Shown: positions 1 through 7,491, counted from the stretch's first letter. The stretch: 7,862 nt of DNA from JAXDBV01 sp034678415 (GCA_034678415.1 JAXDBV010000124.1:1-7862), one strand, 5' to 3'. The notes: a model not told the origin generated them from the sequence alone. Numbers and translations are program-made.

Positions 1-156
1 GGGATACAGCAACTGAACATTTTTGTTGCCGGTAGTAACCTGTTCACTATGAGCAAACTGGGAATCTATAAGAAATCACAGGATCCGGAAGGCGGCGGAT
101 TAAAATTTTATCCTCCCGTAAGGACTGTCTCATTTGGGGTAAATGTCACACTGTAA
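1..156 (+). CDS. SusC-like TonB-dependent outer-membrane receptor, C-terminal end (5' truncated)
   Basis: An open frame enters from the left edge and stops at TAA 154-156, giving the last 51 residues of a protein. The visible tail contains NIFVAGSNLFTMSKL, then a Gly-rich loop and Y-P-P-V-R-T-V-S-F-G-V-N-V-T-L at the end. Alternating hydrophobic residues and the closing 'R-T-V-S-F-G-V-N-V' strand are typical of the last two beta-strands of SusC/RagA receptors, which in this family usually end in a phrase like 'P..R.y.fGlnv.F'. The protein is a 22-stranded outer-membrane barrel importing oligosaccharides with energy from TonB. The SusD-type gene starting 11 nt downstream is the normal partner and supports the call strongly. 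Only the barrel end is visible, so plug domain, N-terminal extension and substrate class cannot be judged. Confidence 0.88.
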   Translation, partial: GIQQLNIFVAGSNLFTMSKLGIYKKSQDPEGGGLKFYPPVRTVSFGVNVTL

Positions 157-167
157 ATCTTTAGAAC

Positions 168-1922
168 ATGAAAAATATTAAATATTCATTGCTTGCTCTC
201 CCCTTGTTATTACTGGGTTGTGAGAGTTTCCTGGACAAGGAGCCGCTGGATATAATATCCGATGCGGTGGTCTGGGAAGATAAGAACCTGATCGATTCCT
301 ACCTCGCCGACCTGTATTACCGTTCCGATTTCATCGAAAGGCGGGGCAATGGCGACTGTGTATCGCTATGCATGATCGCTTCCATGGGAGGTGAGGGCAG
401 ATCCTATGGCGCTCACCATAATCCCTATAAATCATCTACCGAACTGATTACCGGGGCCGGGGCCAATTCGGAACTGGACTGGTGGCCATACCAGGCGATC
501 AGGGACTGCAACTTTTTCATTGAGAACATGAAAGAAAATCCCAACTTTGATGATGCCTACAATACCCAGCGTGTATCAGAGGTGAGGTTTCTGCGTTCCT
601 GGTTATATTTCCAGATGGTGAAAAGGTATGGGGGGGTGCCAATCATCACCTATGCGCAAAGCATGGATGCAACAGACGAGGAACTCTACGTGCATCGTGA
701 TTCGGAGAAGGATGTCTATGACTTTATCATCAATGAGATGGACACCCTCCGGCAGGCCCTGCCCACGATTTATGGTGCCAGCGATAAGGGCAGGCCAACC
801 AAATGGGCCGCCTTTGCCCTGCAGAGCCGTGCAGCCATCTATGCAGCCAGTATCGCAAAGTACGGCACAGTACAGCTCGATGGCCTGCTGGGATTCCCGG
901 CTTCCGATGTAACCCATTATGCACAAATATGTTATGACGCCTGTGACTCAATCATGAACAATGGCCTCCACTTCCTGTATGAGAAACATGACGACCCGGT
1001 AGTAAATTACCAGAACCTCTTTCTGGATGAGACCACCGACAATAAGGAAGTGATTATGTCGGAAGTATACGACTACAGCAAGAACAGGGCACATGCCTTT
1101 ACCCTTCGTACCATGCCTCACGACTTCTCAGGCACCTGGGGATCCATGTATTACCTGTACGATTTTATTGAGCGTTTTGAATATGCCGACGGCAGCCCAG
1201 GCAACACCATCAGCAGGGCACAGTTGACGGCGGCCGGCGCCGAATGGACCCCTGAAGAATTATATGGAAACCGCGATCCGCGCTTCAGAGCCACCGTGTT
1301 CTACCCGGAAAGCCCATGGCAGGGAAGCAAAGCCTATTTCCATTCTTCCACCATACGGGGGGGTGTGACCTATACATCGGGATTTGCAGAAGACGGATGG
1401 CCATACAAGGCGTCAAACAGGAACACTACCAAAACAGGATTCATGGTAAGGAAACGATGCAATGAGAGCATGATACTGCCCACCGATGTTTATACCGACC
1501 AGACCGATTATATCGTGTTCAGGCTGGGTGAGATATACCTGAACAAGGCGGAAGCTGCCTATTACCTGAACGTGCCTGATGAGGCGCTCAACCTGATCAA
1601 TACGCTGAGGGCCAGGGCTGACATGCCTCCCAAAACCGAATTTACTGAGGCCATGTTGCAAAATGAACGCCTCGTCGAGCTGAGCTGGGAAAACCATAGT
1701 TACTGGGATATACGGCGCTGGCGTATCGCAAGGCAACTCCTGGATGGTGTGCGTACCAAAGGATTGGTGTTTACCTATAACTACGATACTAAAAAGTATA
1801 AGATTGCCATTATCAATGCTGAAGGTGTGGCCAGAACGTTCCAGGACAGGCATTATTACCTTCCTCTTGGCGTTTCCCGGGTAGCCGAAAACCCGAATTT
1901 TGTGGAAAATCCGGGATATTAG
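168..1922 (+). CDS. SusD/RagB-family glycan-binding outer-membrane lipoprotein
   Basis: This is a complete 584-residue SusD-like protein, within the usual family length. It begins with a lipoprotein signal: a Lys-containing n-region, a Leu-rich core and lipobox L-L-G-C with the lipidated Cys at residue 18, followed by the family-typical CESFLDKEPLD. The helical core contains GRPTKWAAFALQSRAAIYAA (residues 208-227) then SIAKYG, a common SusD block. The conserved C-terminal part has FRLGEIYLNKAEAA (451-464), INTLRARADMP, LVELSWENHSYWDIRRWR and a final YYLPLGVSRVAENPNFVENPGY-like ending, whose N-P-x-x-x-x-N-P-G-Y is diagnostic. SusD proteins sit on the cell surface as a lid on the SusC barrel and bind the glycan before import. 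The gene follows the receptor end by 11 nt with no Shine-Dalgarno motif, as is common in Bacteroidota. The bound glycan cannot be read from the sequence. Confidence 0.96.
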   Translation: MKNIKYSLLALPLLLLGCESFLDKEPLDIISDAVVWEDKNLIDSYLADLYYRSDFIERRGNGDCVSLCMIASMGGEGRSYGAHHNPYKSSTELITGAGANSELDWWPYQAIRDCNFFIENMKENPNFDDAYNTQRVSEVRFLRSWLYFQMVKRYGGVPIITYAQSMDATDEELYVHRDSEKDVYDFIINEMDTLRQALPTIYGASDKGRPTKWAAFALQSRAAIYAASIAKYGTVQLDGLLGFPASDVTHYAQICYDACDSIMNNGLHFLYEKHDDPVVNYQNLFLDETTDNKEVIMSEVYDYSKNRAHAFTLRTMPHDFSGTWGSMYYLYDFIERFEYADGSPGNTISRAQLTAAGAEWTPEELYGNRDPRFRATVFYPESPWQGSKAYFHSSTIRGGVTYTSGFAEDGWPYKASNRNTTKTGFMVRKRCNESMILPTDVYTDQTDYIVFRLGEIYLNKAEAAYYLNVPDEALNLINTLRARADMPPKTEFTEAMLQNERLVELSWENHSYWDIRRWRIARQLLDGVRTKGLVFTYNYDTKKYKIAIINAEGVARTFQDRHYYLPLGVSRVAENPNFVENPGY

Positions 1923-1950
1923 TGGGGTTAGTTTTTGGCATGATAAGGTT

Positions 1951-1992
1951 AGGAGACAAAGGACTGTTCTGAGCAATAGTCCTTTGTCTTTT
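1951..1992 (+). terminator. Strong hairpin, probable intrinsic terminator of the susC/susD unit
   Basis: A perfect 12-bp inverted repeat lies 31 nt after the SusD stop: AGACAAAGGACT (1954-1965) pairs with AGTCCTTTGTCT (1978-1989). Pairing extends inward by G-U, U-A, U-A to leave a six-base loop at 1969-1974 and outward by G-U, G-U, A-U, giving about 18 pairs. The right arm ends in TCTTTTG, a short U-run on the + strand only, so termination of rightward transcription is favoured. The U-run is short and the outermost pairs use it, so partial read-through into the enzyme genes is possible. A stable hairpin that sets the 3' end of susCD mRNA by processing is an alternative. Confidence 0.7.
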
Positions 1993-2109
1993 GCATCCCT
2001 GAGCGCCAGATATTTTACACCTGTGTCGCTTACAGAGGAAAAAAATATGAGTAAAATTAGTCCGGCAGGCATGCCAATACAACTGGTGCATTACCATCCG
2101 GAGAAATGA

Positions 2110-2364
2110 TCAGATATTGCAGTGACAGCCGAAACGGGAAAGTATATTCATCCTGGATCGGCAAAACGGATCAACATGACAGGTATTAGTCGATACACTT
2201 TGTCCCTGTACTCAGAAATAAGCAAGTACGGTACCATACCGCTCCTGAATGCTGACTGCGTATTAGTAACGATCCGGTGTTTCTGAAATTTATTTACGAA
2301 ATTTAATGAGAGCAAATTCATTAATTATTCATCCAAATCAGAACAGGAATCATACGATCAATAA
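2110..2364 (+). pseudogene. Possible decayed fragment of a second SusD-like gene
   Basis: This lies in the long gap before the enzyme genes. Read in the frame starting at 2110, the sequence encodes GSAKRINMTGISR, then LYSEISKYGT (about 2206-2235), before a TGA at 2284. This resembles GRPTKWAAFALQSR then IYAASIAKYGT in the intact SusD gene just upstream (residues 208-234). In a second frame N-D-P-V appears at 2268-2279, and N-L-F at 2287-2295 in the first frame, matching the order of D-D-P-V (275-278) and N-L-F (283-285) in that SusD. By eye, the DNA around the K-Y-G-T codons agrees at about 19 of 27 positions. The remnant would carry an in-frame stop, a frameshift and a deletion of roughly 85 nt between the blocks. 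The matches are short, so chance remains possible. Confidence 0.4.
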
Positions 2365-2368
2365 CAAC

Positions 2369-2396
2369 GAAACGATTAAACAGAAACCATTAAACC
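2369..2396 (+). repeat. Two-copy 14-bp tandem repeat in the leader of the enzyme operon
   Basis: GAAACGATTAAACA (2369-2382) is followed with no spacer by GAAACCATTAAACC (2383-2396), identical at 12 of 14 positions. The second copy ends 7 nt before the ATG at 2404. The leader is A-rich and shows no Shine-Dalgarno motif. The repeat could be a protein-binding site, a translation-enhancing A-rich element, or simply low-complexity leader sequence; the position directly before an operon's first gene makes a regulatory role worth considering. I could not identify a convincing Bacteroidota promoter (TTTG and TAnnTTTG elements at proper spacing) in this gap. Confidence 0.5.
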
Positions 2397-2403
2397 AAAG
2401 AAC

Positions 2404-3954
2404 ATGATAGCACATAAGTCCATTGTATTCATCCTGGCGCCGGTTTTCATTGTCCTGATCATCGGTTGCACAGGTGCAAAAAAGGGGGAATTCATCATCC
2501 CTGAAAAAATGACCCTGACAAAAGAAGTGCTTCAGGACAAGATCAAGGGTGGATGGGCCGGCCAGACCCTTGGCGTTACCTATGGCAGTCTAACGGAGTT
2601 CAGGTACAGGAGCAGAATAATTCCCGACAGTGTGGAAATACCATGGCCCACCAGCGGATATTGTAAATCATGGTTCGAAAGCAAGGAAAAATCAGGGTTA
2701 TATGATGATATCTACATGGACCTGACCTTCGTGGAGGTGTTTGAAAAACTTGGTATTGATGCTCCGGTAGACAGCTTTGCCCGCGCCTTTGCCTATGCCA
2801 GTTACCCGTTATGGCATGCCAACCAGGCGGCACGGTACAACATCCGTAACGGTATTATGCCCCCCCAATCCGGACACTGGAAATACAATCCTCATGCCGA
2901 TGATATTGATTTTCAGATAGAGTCCGACTTTGCAGGGCTCATGTCACCCGGCATGCCGATAACAGCCTCAGAAATCACGGATAAAATCGGGCATATTATG
3001 AATTACGGCGACGGATGGTATGGGGGTGTTTATATCTCTGCCATGTATTCACTCGCATTCATTACCGATGACATTGATTTTATCGTCCGTGAAGCCTTGA
3101 AAATGATTCCCCCCGAAAGTGAGTTTTATTCGATGATGAAGGATGTGATTAACTGGTCGGAACAGTACGACGACTGGAAAGAAACCTGGCAGCAGTTGGA
3201 GGACAAATGGGGCAACGATAAGACCTGTCCACAGGGGTATATGGATCCCTTTAATATTGAAGCCAAGATGAACTGTGCCTATATTCTGATGGGATTGCTC
3301 TATGGTGATGGGGACTTGGGTAAAACCGTGGAAATATCCACCCGCTGCGGCGCTGACTCCGACTGTAACCCCTCTAATGCTGCCGGCATACTGGGCACGG
3401 CTTTGGGATACAGCAAGATTCCCGAATACTGGCTGAACAATGTCAGGGAAATGGAGGCCGTCACGTTTCCCTATACACAGATTTCATTGAATGATACCTA
3501 TGGGATGAGCATGAAGCATGCCCTCGTGCTGATTGAAAGATACGGCGGGAAAATCAGGGGACAAAAAGTGACAATAGCCTGCCAGGTGCCGGCTCCCGTC
3601 AGGTTTGAGAAAAGCTTCGAAGGGATGGTTCCTGTGAAGAAGGAGACACTGGATAGGCTCATGAAAGATAAGACATTTACTTATGATTTTGAGGGAACGG
3701 GTATCCTGGTATCCGCCCAATATCCCGGCCGACGTCAATCCACCGGCGATTATGTTGCCGAGGTGCAGGTTATGATTGACGGGACCCTTGCCGAGGTGGT
3801 CCGATTTCCTGCTGATTTTATGAAAAGAAAACTCGACCTGTACTGGAATTTCGATCTCCCGGATGGCAAACACAAACTGGAGCTGATACTCGTTAATCCG
3901 GATAAGGATAAGACCTTTGCTTTGGATTATTTGATTGTGTACGGGAAGGAATAG
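2404..3954 (+). CDS. ADP-ribosylglycohydrolase-fold lipoprotein with C-terminal beta-rich domain
   Basis: This 516-residue protein starts with a lipoprotein signal, lipobox L-I-I-G-C with Cys22. Residues about 38-360 match the ADP-ribosylglycohydrolase (DraG/ARH) family: GGWAGQTLGVTYGSLTEF (49-66), aligning with the family's G-D-x-x-G-x-x-x-E block with Glu65 kept; YDDIYMD (100-106), in place of T-D-D-T; and GADSDCNPSNAAGILG (316-331), in place of G-x-D-x-D-T. The Asp residues expected to hold two metal ions (101, 102, 318, 320) are present, but the usual Thr ligands are Tyr100 and Cys321. An extra acidic patch HADDID lies at 164-169. Residues about 425-516 look like a beta-sandwich or carbohydrate-binding-like module. 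Lipidation places it outside the cytoplasm, away from classical ADP-ribosylated substrates, so a glycosidase role in glycan breakdown is inferred. It is the first gene of a four-gene cluster. Confidence 0.87.
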   Translation: MIAHKSIVFILAPVFIVLIIGCTGAKKGEFIIPEKMTLTKEVLQDKIKGGWAGQTLGVTYGSLTEFRYRSRIIPDSVEIPWPTSGYCKSWFESKEKSGLYDDIYMDLTFVEVFEKLGIDAPVDSFARAFAYASYPLWHANQAARYNIRNGIMPPQSGHWKYNPHADDIDFQIESDFAGLMSPGMPITASEITDKIGHIMNYGDGWYGGVYISAMYSLAFITDDIDFIVREALKMIPPESEFYSMMKDVINWSEQYDDWKETWQQLEDKWGNDKTCPQGYMDPFNIEAKMNCAYILMGLLYGDGDLGKTVEISTRCGADSDCNPSNAAGILGTALGYSKIPEYWLNNVREMEAVTFPYTQISLNDTYGMSMKHALVLIERYGGKIRGQKVTIACQVPAPVRFEKSFEGMVPVKKETLDRLMKDKTFTYDFEGTGILVSAQYPGRRQSTGDYVAEVQVMIDGTLAEVVRFPADFMKRKLDLYWNFDLPDGKHKLELILVNPDKDKTFALDYLIVYGKE

Positions 3955-3993
3955 GTATCGGCACATGGAAATAATGCTGCCTGCAGGTGAGGT

Positions 3994-5877
3994 ATGGTTA
4001 TGGACAAATTGACAATGAAGACAGGTTTTGACTCTGCTGCTTTTGCTTTGCTGGGTATCGGCACGTGTCTCATGCCGGAGGCTGCTCTGGCCAGGGTGCC
4101 TGCCGCTCCAAAGGAACCCGGGACAAACGTGATTATTGTCATGACCGATGACCAGGGCTATGGAGAACTATCCTGTCATGGAAACCCTGTCCTGAAGACC
4201 CCTGAGATAGACCGTCTCTATGCTCGCAGTATCCGTTTTACCGGTTACCATTCCGCTCCCATGTGTACTCCTACCAGGGGGCAATTGATAACGGGTATGG
4301 ATGCGGCAAGAAACGGCGCCGTCAATGTGAGCAGCGGACGATGTCTCCTGCGCCGGGATATACCTACGATGGCCGATATATTCTCCGGCGCCGGCTACCT
4401 GACAGGCATCTTTGGCAAATGGCACCTGGGGGATAACTATCCGTACCGGCCAGAAGACAGGGGATTCAGCGAGACGCTATGGTTCCCTTCCTCGCATATA
4501 AGCTCCGTCCCCGATTACTGGGGAAATGATTACATCGACGATGTTTATATTCATAACGGCAAGAGGGAACCCGTCAGCGGCTATTGCACCGATGTTTTCT
4601 TTGCCAGGGCTATGGAATTCATTCAACGGGCCGCCGGGGAAAAGAAACCCTTTCTGGTGTACCTTCCCACCAATGCACCTCACAGTCCATTGATCGCTCC
4701 CACGGAAGACAGGATAGCCATGGAGAAAGCGTTTGAATCTTCTCCCTTCTCTGGAATGGATCAGAGAATTAAGAACCGGCTGATCAACTACCTGGCCATG
4801 ATCCGTAATATCGATACCAACATGGGCAGGCTCGTTCAGTTCCTCGAGAAAGAAAAACTGTTGAATAATACCATTTTGATTTTTGCCACGGATAACGGAA
4901 CGACGCACGGACTTGAGTATTATAATGCTGGAATGCGGGGAATGAAGACCGAGCTGTACGAGGGAGGTCACCGGGTACCCCTGTTTATCAGCTGGCCCGA
5001 CGGAGGGTTTACCCGTCCGCGCGATGTTTCCGGTCTCACCCAGGCACAGGATATTCTCCCAACACTCATCGATCTTTGCAACGTGGATTACCGGTCTCCC
5101 CTTCCCTTTGACGGGATCAGCCTTGCCCCCGTTCTCAGAGGCATGGGCGAGATCGATGAAGACCGGATGCTGGTTATTAACTTCAGCCGTATGCCCATAG
5201 GGTTTGACTATCCGTCGCCTGATGCTCCTTCCATCATGCGCAGGGAAGGGGCGGCAGTGCTATGGAAACAGTGGCGGTTAATTGAGGATCGTGAACTGTT
5301 TGACCTGTCCGCCGATCCCCTCCAGGGGGTTAATGTCATTGATCAGTTCCCTGATGTGGTCAGGGAAATGAGGGTTCATCTGGATCGGTGGTGGAACAGT
5401 GTGAAAGATTTGGCCAATGAGCCTCAGCGGGTGGTGATAGGTAATGAACATGAGAATCCCGTAATGCTCACGGCCTGCGAATGGATGGATGTGTTCCTCG
5501 ACCAGCAGTCCCAAGTACGCAAGGGGGTGCGTAAGAACAGCTACTGGGAGTTAATGGTGGATCAATCCGGTGATTATGAGTTTGAGCTGCGCCGCTGGCC
5601 CCGGGAACTCGATCTGCCCATTGCCGGCAAGGTACAGGGAGGAGTGGCTTTACCTGTTGCCTCAGCCAGGCTTATGATCAGCGGAGTGAGACATGTGGAT
5701 ATAAAAAGGCCTTTTGCCTTTGAAGGCGAAGAAAAAAAAGTCGGACCCAACGATACATCGGTCACCTTCACGGTAAAACTGGAAGAGGGACCGGTCATCC
5801 TCCACACCTGGTTCAACGATGAGGCCGGGAACACCCTCTCCGGCGCTTATTACGTGTATGTCAATCGCCGACAGTAA
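3994..5877 (+). CDS. Secreted family S1 sulfatase, Cys-type, with C-terminal extension
   Basis: This 627-residue protein hydrolyses sulfate esters, probably on a glycan. The N terminus carries a Sec signal ending near PEAALA (about residue 36). Active-site features of formylglycine sulfatases are all visible: MTDDQG (metal Asp52, Asp53), CTPTRGQLITG with Cys91 as the residue converted to formylglycine, GKWHLGD (Lys142, His144), PHSPL (His230), TDNG (Asp300, Asn301) and Lys318. Residues about 480-627 form a beta-rich extension beyond the catalytic fold, containing YWELMVDQSGDYEFELRRWP. ATG 4000 may be the true start, because GAGG at 3989-3992 lies 7 nt before it; ATG 4015 is also possible. The signal peptide is retained in each case. 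It lies 39 nt after the ADP-ribosylglycohydrolase-fold gene and 18 nt before a second sulfatase. Sulfatase subfamily and bond specificity cannot be assigned by eye. Confidence 0.94.
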   Translation: MVMDKLTMKTGFDSAAFALLGIGTCLMPEAALARVPAAPKEPGTNVIIVMTDDQGYGELSCHGNPVLKTPEIDRLYARSIRFTGYHSAPMCTPTRGQLITGMDAARNGAVNVSSGRCLLRRDIPTMADIFSGAGYLTGIFGKWHLGDNYPYRPEDRGFSETLWFPSSHISSVPDYWGNDYIDDVYIHNGKREPVSGYCTDVFFARAMEFIQRAAGEKKPFLVYLPTNAPHSPLIAPTEDRIAMEKAFESSPFSGMDQRIKNRLINYLAMIRNIDTNMGRLVQFLEKEKLLNNTILIFATDNGTTHGLEYYNAGMRGMKTELYEGGHRVPLFISWPDGGFTRPRDVSGLTQAQDILPTLIDLCNVDYRSPLPFDGISLAPVLRGMGEIDEDRMLVINFSRMPIGFDYPSPDAPSIMRREGAAVLWKQWRLIEDRELFDLSADPLQGVNVIDQFPDVVREMRVHLDRWWNSVKDLANEPQRVVIGNEHENPVMLTACEWMDVFLDQQSQVRKGVRKNSYWELMVDQSGDYEFELRRWPRELDLPIAGKVQGGVALPVASARLMISGVRHVDIKRPFAFEGEEKKVGPNDTSVTFTVKLEEGPVILHTWFNDEAGNTLSGAYYVYVNRRQ

Positions 5878-5895
5878 CAATAATACCATTGAGAT

Positions 5896-7491
5896 ATGAA
5901 CCAACGATCAATGAAAATGAAACTGGGCATTGGACTGGCAGGATTAGCACCCATGATCCTGACAGCGGCTGCCACCGGTGCTGCAGCCGACAGGCCAAAC
6001 GTGGTGTTCTTCCTGGTGGACGACCTGGGCTGGACGGATATAGGCTGCTATGGCAGCCGCTTCTATGAAACCCCTAATATCGACCGGTTTGCCGCCGAGA
6101 ATGTACGTTTTACTTCTGCCTATGCCGCCTGTCATGTCTCTTCTCCCACGAGGGCAAGCATTCTGACAGGGAAGTATCCTGCCACACTGAACCTCACCGA
6201 CTGGCTGCCCGGGAGAAAGGAATATTCTTTCCAGCGGTTCTCCAATGCAACGATCAATCAGCATTTACCGTATGAGGAGATCACCATTGCTGAAGCGCTG
6301 AAGGAAAAAGGCTATGCCACTGCGATCTATGGCAAATGGCACTTGGGCGAAGACCCGTCCGATCCCCAGGCCCACGGCTTTGATGTACATATACCGGACT
6401 GGGCTAAAGGGTGGCCTAACGAAAGCTATTACCACCCCTTCAAGCTGGAAAGCCTGGAAAGCAGGGAGGGTGACTACCTCACCGACCGGCTTACCGATGA
6501 GGCGCTGAAGTGGATAGAACAGAACAAGGACCACCCTTTCTTCCTCTATTTGTCCCATTATGCCGTTCATGATCCGATCGACGGCCGGCCCGACCTGGTG
6601 AAGAAATACCAGGAAAAGCTGAGCAGAATGACGGCACAGGAAGGACCTCCTTTCCTCCTGGAAGGTAATCCCGATGCGGAACATCCTGTCAGCATCGCAG
6701 AGGCAAGAAAGATGCTGGATACAGAAGCCTTCAAAGGATTCAGCCAGCTGCCCGACCAGATGGTGAAAATAAAACAGTTCCAGGACAATGTTCATTTTGC
6801 AGCCATGGTGGAGAGTATGGACGAGAGCTTCGGGAGAGTGGTTGACAAGCTAAAAGAACTCGGCATTTCTGACAATACCATTGTGATCTTCTTCTCGGAT
6901 AATGGAGGCATGGCAGCAGCCAACTTCGGTAATCCGCGGAGAGTCATCACTTCTGAACAGCTCGACAGGGCCTATTCCACCGCCAACCTTCCTCTCCGAG
7001 GTGCTAAAGGGTGGTTATATGAAGGAGGTATACGGGTTCCGATGATCGTGAAATGGCCCGGCAGCGCCCTGAAAGGAGTGGTCTGTGATGTGCCGGTTGT
7101 CAGCGTTGATTTTTATCCCTCAATACTTGATATGCTGGACTACAAGGTGCCGCCTTCGCAACACGTTGATGGTACCAGCTTTGTACCCCTCCTGAAAGGA
7201 AAGAAAAAAATAAACAGGGATGCTATATACTGGCATTTCCCTCATTACAGCAACCACGGCATGCAAAGCCCGGGAGGGGCTGTCAGATGCGGTGACTATA
7301 AACTGCTTGAGTATTTTGAAAACAACAGCGTGCAGCTGTTCAACCTGAAGAATGACCTGGGGGAACAAAACGATATCGCCGCATCTAATCCGAAGATAGT
7401 GAATAAATTAAGGAAGAAATTGCACCGGTGGAGGAGTAGCATCCATGCCCGAATGATGGAACCTAACCCGGATTATGTTCCGGAGAAATAG
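5896..7491 (+). CDS. Secreted family S1 sulfatase, Ser-type
   Basis: This 531-residue protein is a second formylglycine sulfatase. The signal peptide runs from MKMKLGIGLAGLAP to about TGAAA (residue 31), after which DRPNVVFFLVDDLGW starts the catalytic domain with metal Asp42 and Asp43. The modification motif is SSPTRASILTG with Ser82 in the place normally held by Cys; a nearby Cys79 is out of register. Other conserved sites are YGKWHLGE (Lys147, His149), HYAVHDP (His225), FFSDNGG (Asp335, Asn336) and LRGAKG (Lys371), with EGGIRVPMIVKWPG after it. Ser-type sulfatases are known to be activated by the radical-SAM enzyme anSME, which is not in this window. The protein lacks the long extension of its neighbour and is only distantly similar to it, so the two are not a recent duplication and likely act on different sulfate positions. 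Starts at 5911 or 5917 are possible alternatives. Confidence 0.95.
   Translation: MNQRSMKMKLGIGLAGLAPMILTAAATGAAADRPNVVFFLVDDLGWTDIGCYGSRFYETPNIDRFAAENVRFTSAYAACHVSSPTRASILTGKYPATLNLTDWLPGRKEYSFQRFSNATINQHLPYEEITIAEALKEKGYATAIYGKWHLGEDPSDPQAHGFDVHIPDWAKGWPNESYYHPFKLESLESREGDYLTDRLTDEALKWIEQNKDHPFFLYLSHYAVHDPIDGRPDLVKKYQEKLSRMTAQEGPPFLLEGNPDAEHPVSIAEARKMLDTEAFKGFSQLPDQMVKIKQFQDNVHFAAMVESMDESFGRVVDKLKELGISDNTIVIFFSDNGGMAAANFGNPRRVITSEQLDRAYSTANLPLRGAKGWLYEGGIRVPMIVKWPGSALKGVVCDVPVVSVDFYPSILDMLDYKVPPSQHVDGTSFVPLLKGKKKINRDAIYWHFPHYSNHGMQSPGGAVRCGDYKLLEYFENNSVQLFNLKNDLGEQNDIAASNPKIVNKLRKKLHRWRSSIHARMMEPNPDYVPEK

Noticed and set aside
1413..2072. A 219-codon open frame on the minus strand across the SusD 3' end
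   Set aside because: It is antisense to the conserved SusD C-terminal region, matches no recognisable family, and spans the terminator hairpin; it is best explained as a shadow of SusD codon use.
2047..2109. A 20-codon small ORF (MSKISPAGMPIQLVHYHPEK) preceded by AGAGGA about 6 nt upstream
   Set aside because: The Shine-Dalgarno-like spacing is attractive, but the peptide is unrecognised, the region looks decayed, and Bacteroidota leaders seldom use this signal. It could be the in-frame start of the susD-like remnant, but this is too weak to annotate.
1900..2109. A 69-codon + strand frame starting inside the SusD 3' end
   Set aside because: Its start lies inside SusD codons and it reads through the hairpin; there is no domain or ribosome-binding evidence for that start.
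2160..2403. Search for a Bacteroidota promoter (TTTG and TAnnTTTG) upstream of the enzyme operon
   Set aside because: TACACTTTG near 2195-2203 and TATTTACG near 2291-2298 are only partial matches and lack a well-spaced upstream element, so no promoter is called.
1..3417. GGGATACAGCAA occurs at 1-12 and again at 3406-3417
   Set aside because: Both copies are in unrelated coding sequence and in contexts that diverge at once; a 12-base match is expected by chance.
3954..4067. GGTATCGGCACATG (3954-3967) nearly repeated as GGTATCGGCACGTG (4054-4067), exactly 100 nt apart
   Set aside because: The second copy encodes part of the signal peptide, and several 13-of-14 matches are expected by chance in a window of this size.
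6265..6795. A 176-codon minus-strand frame inside the Ser-type sulfatase
   Set aside because: It lies fully antisense to conserved sulfatase sequence and its translation shows no family motif.
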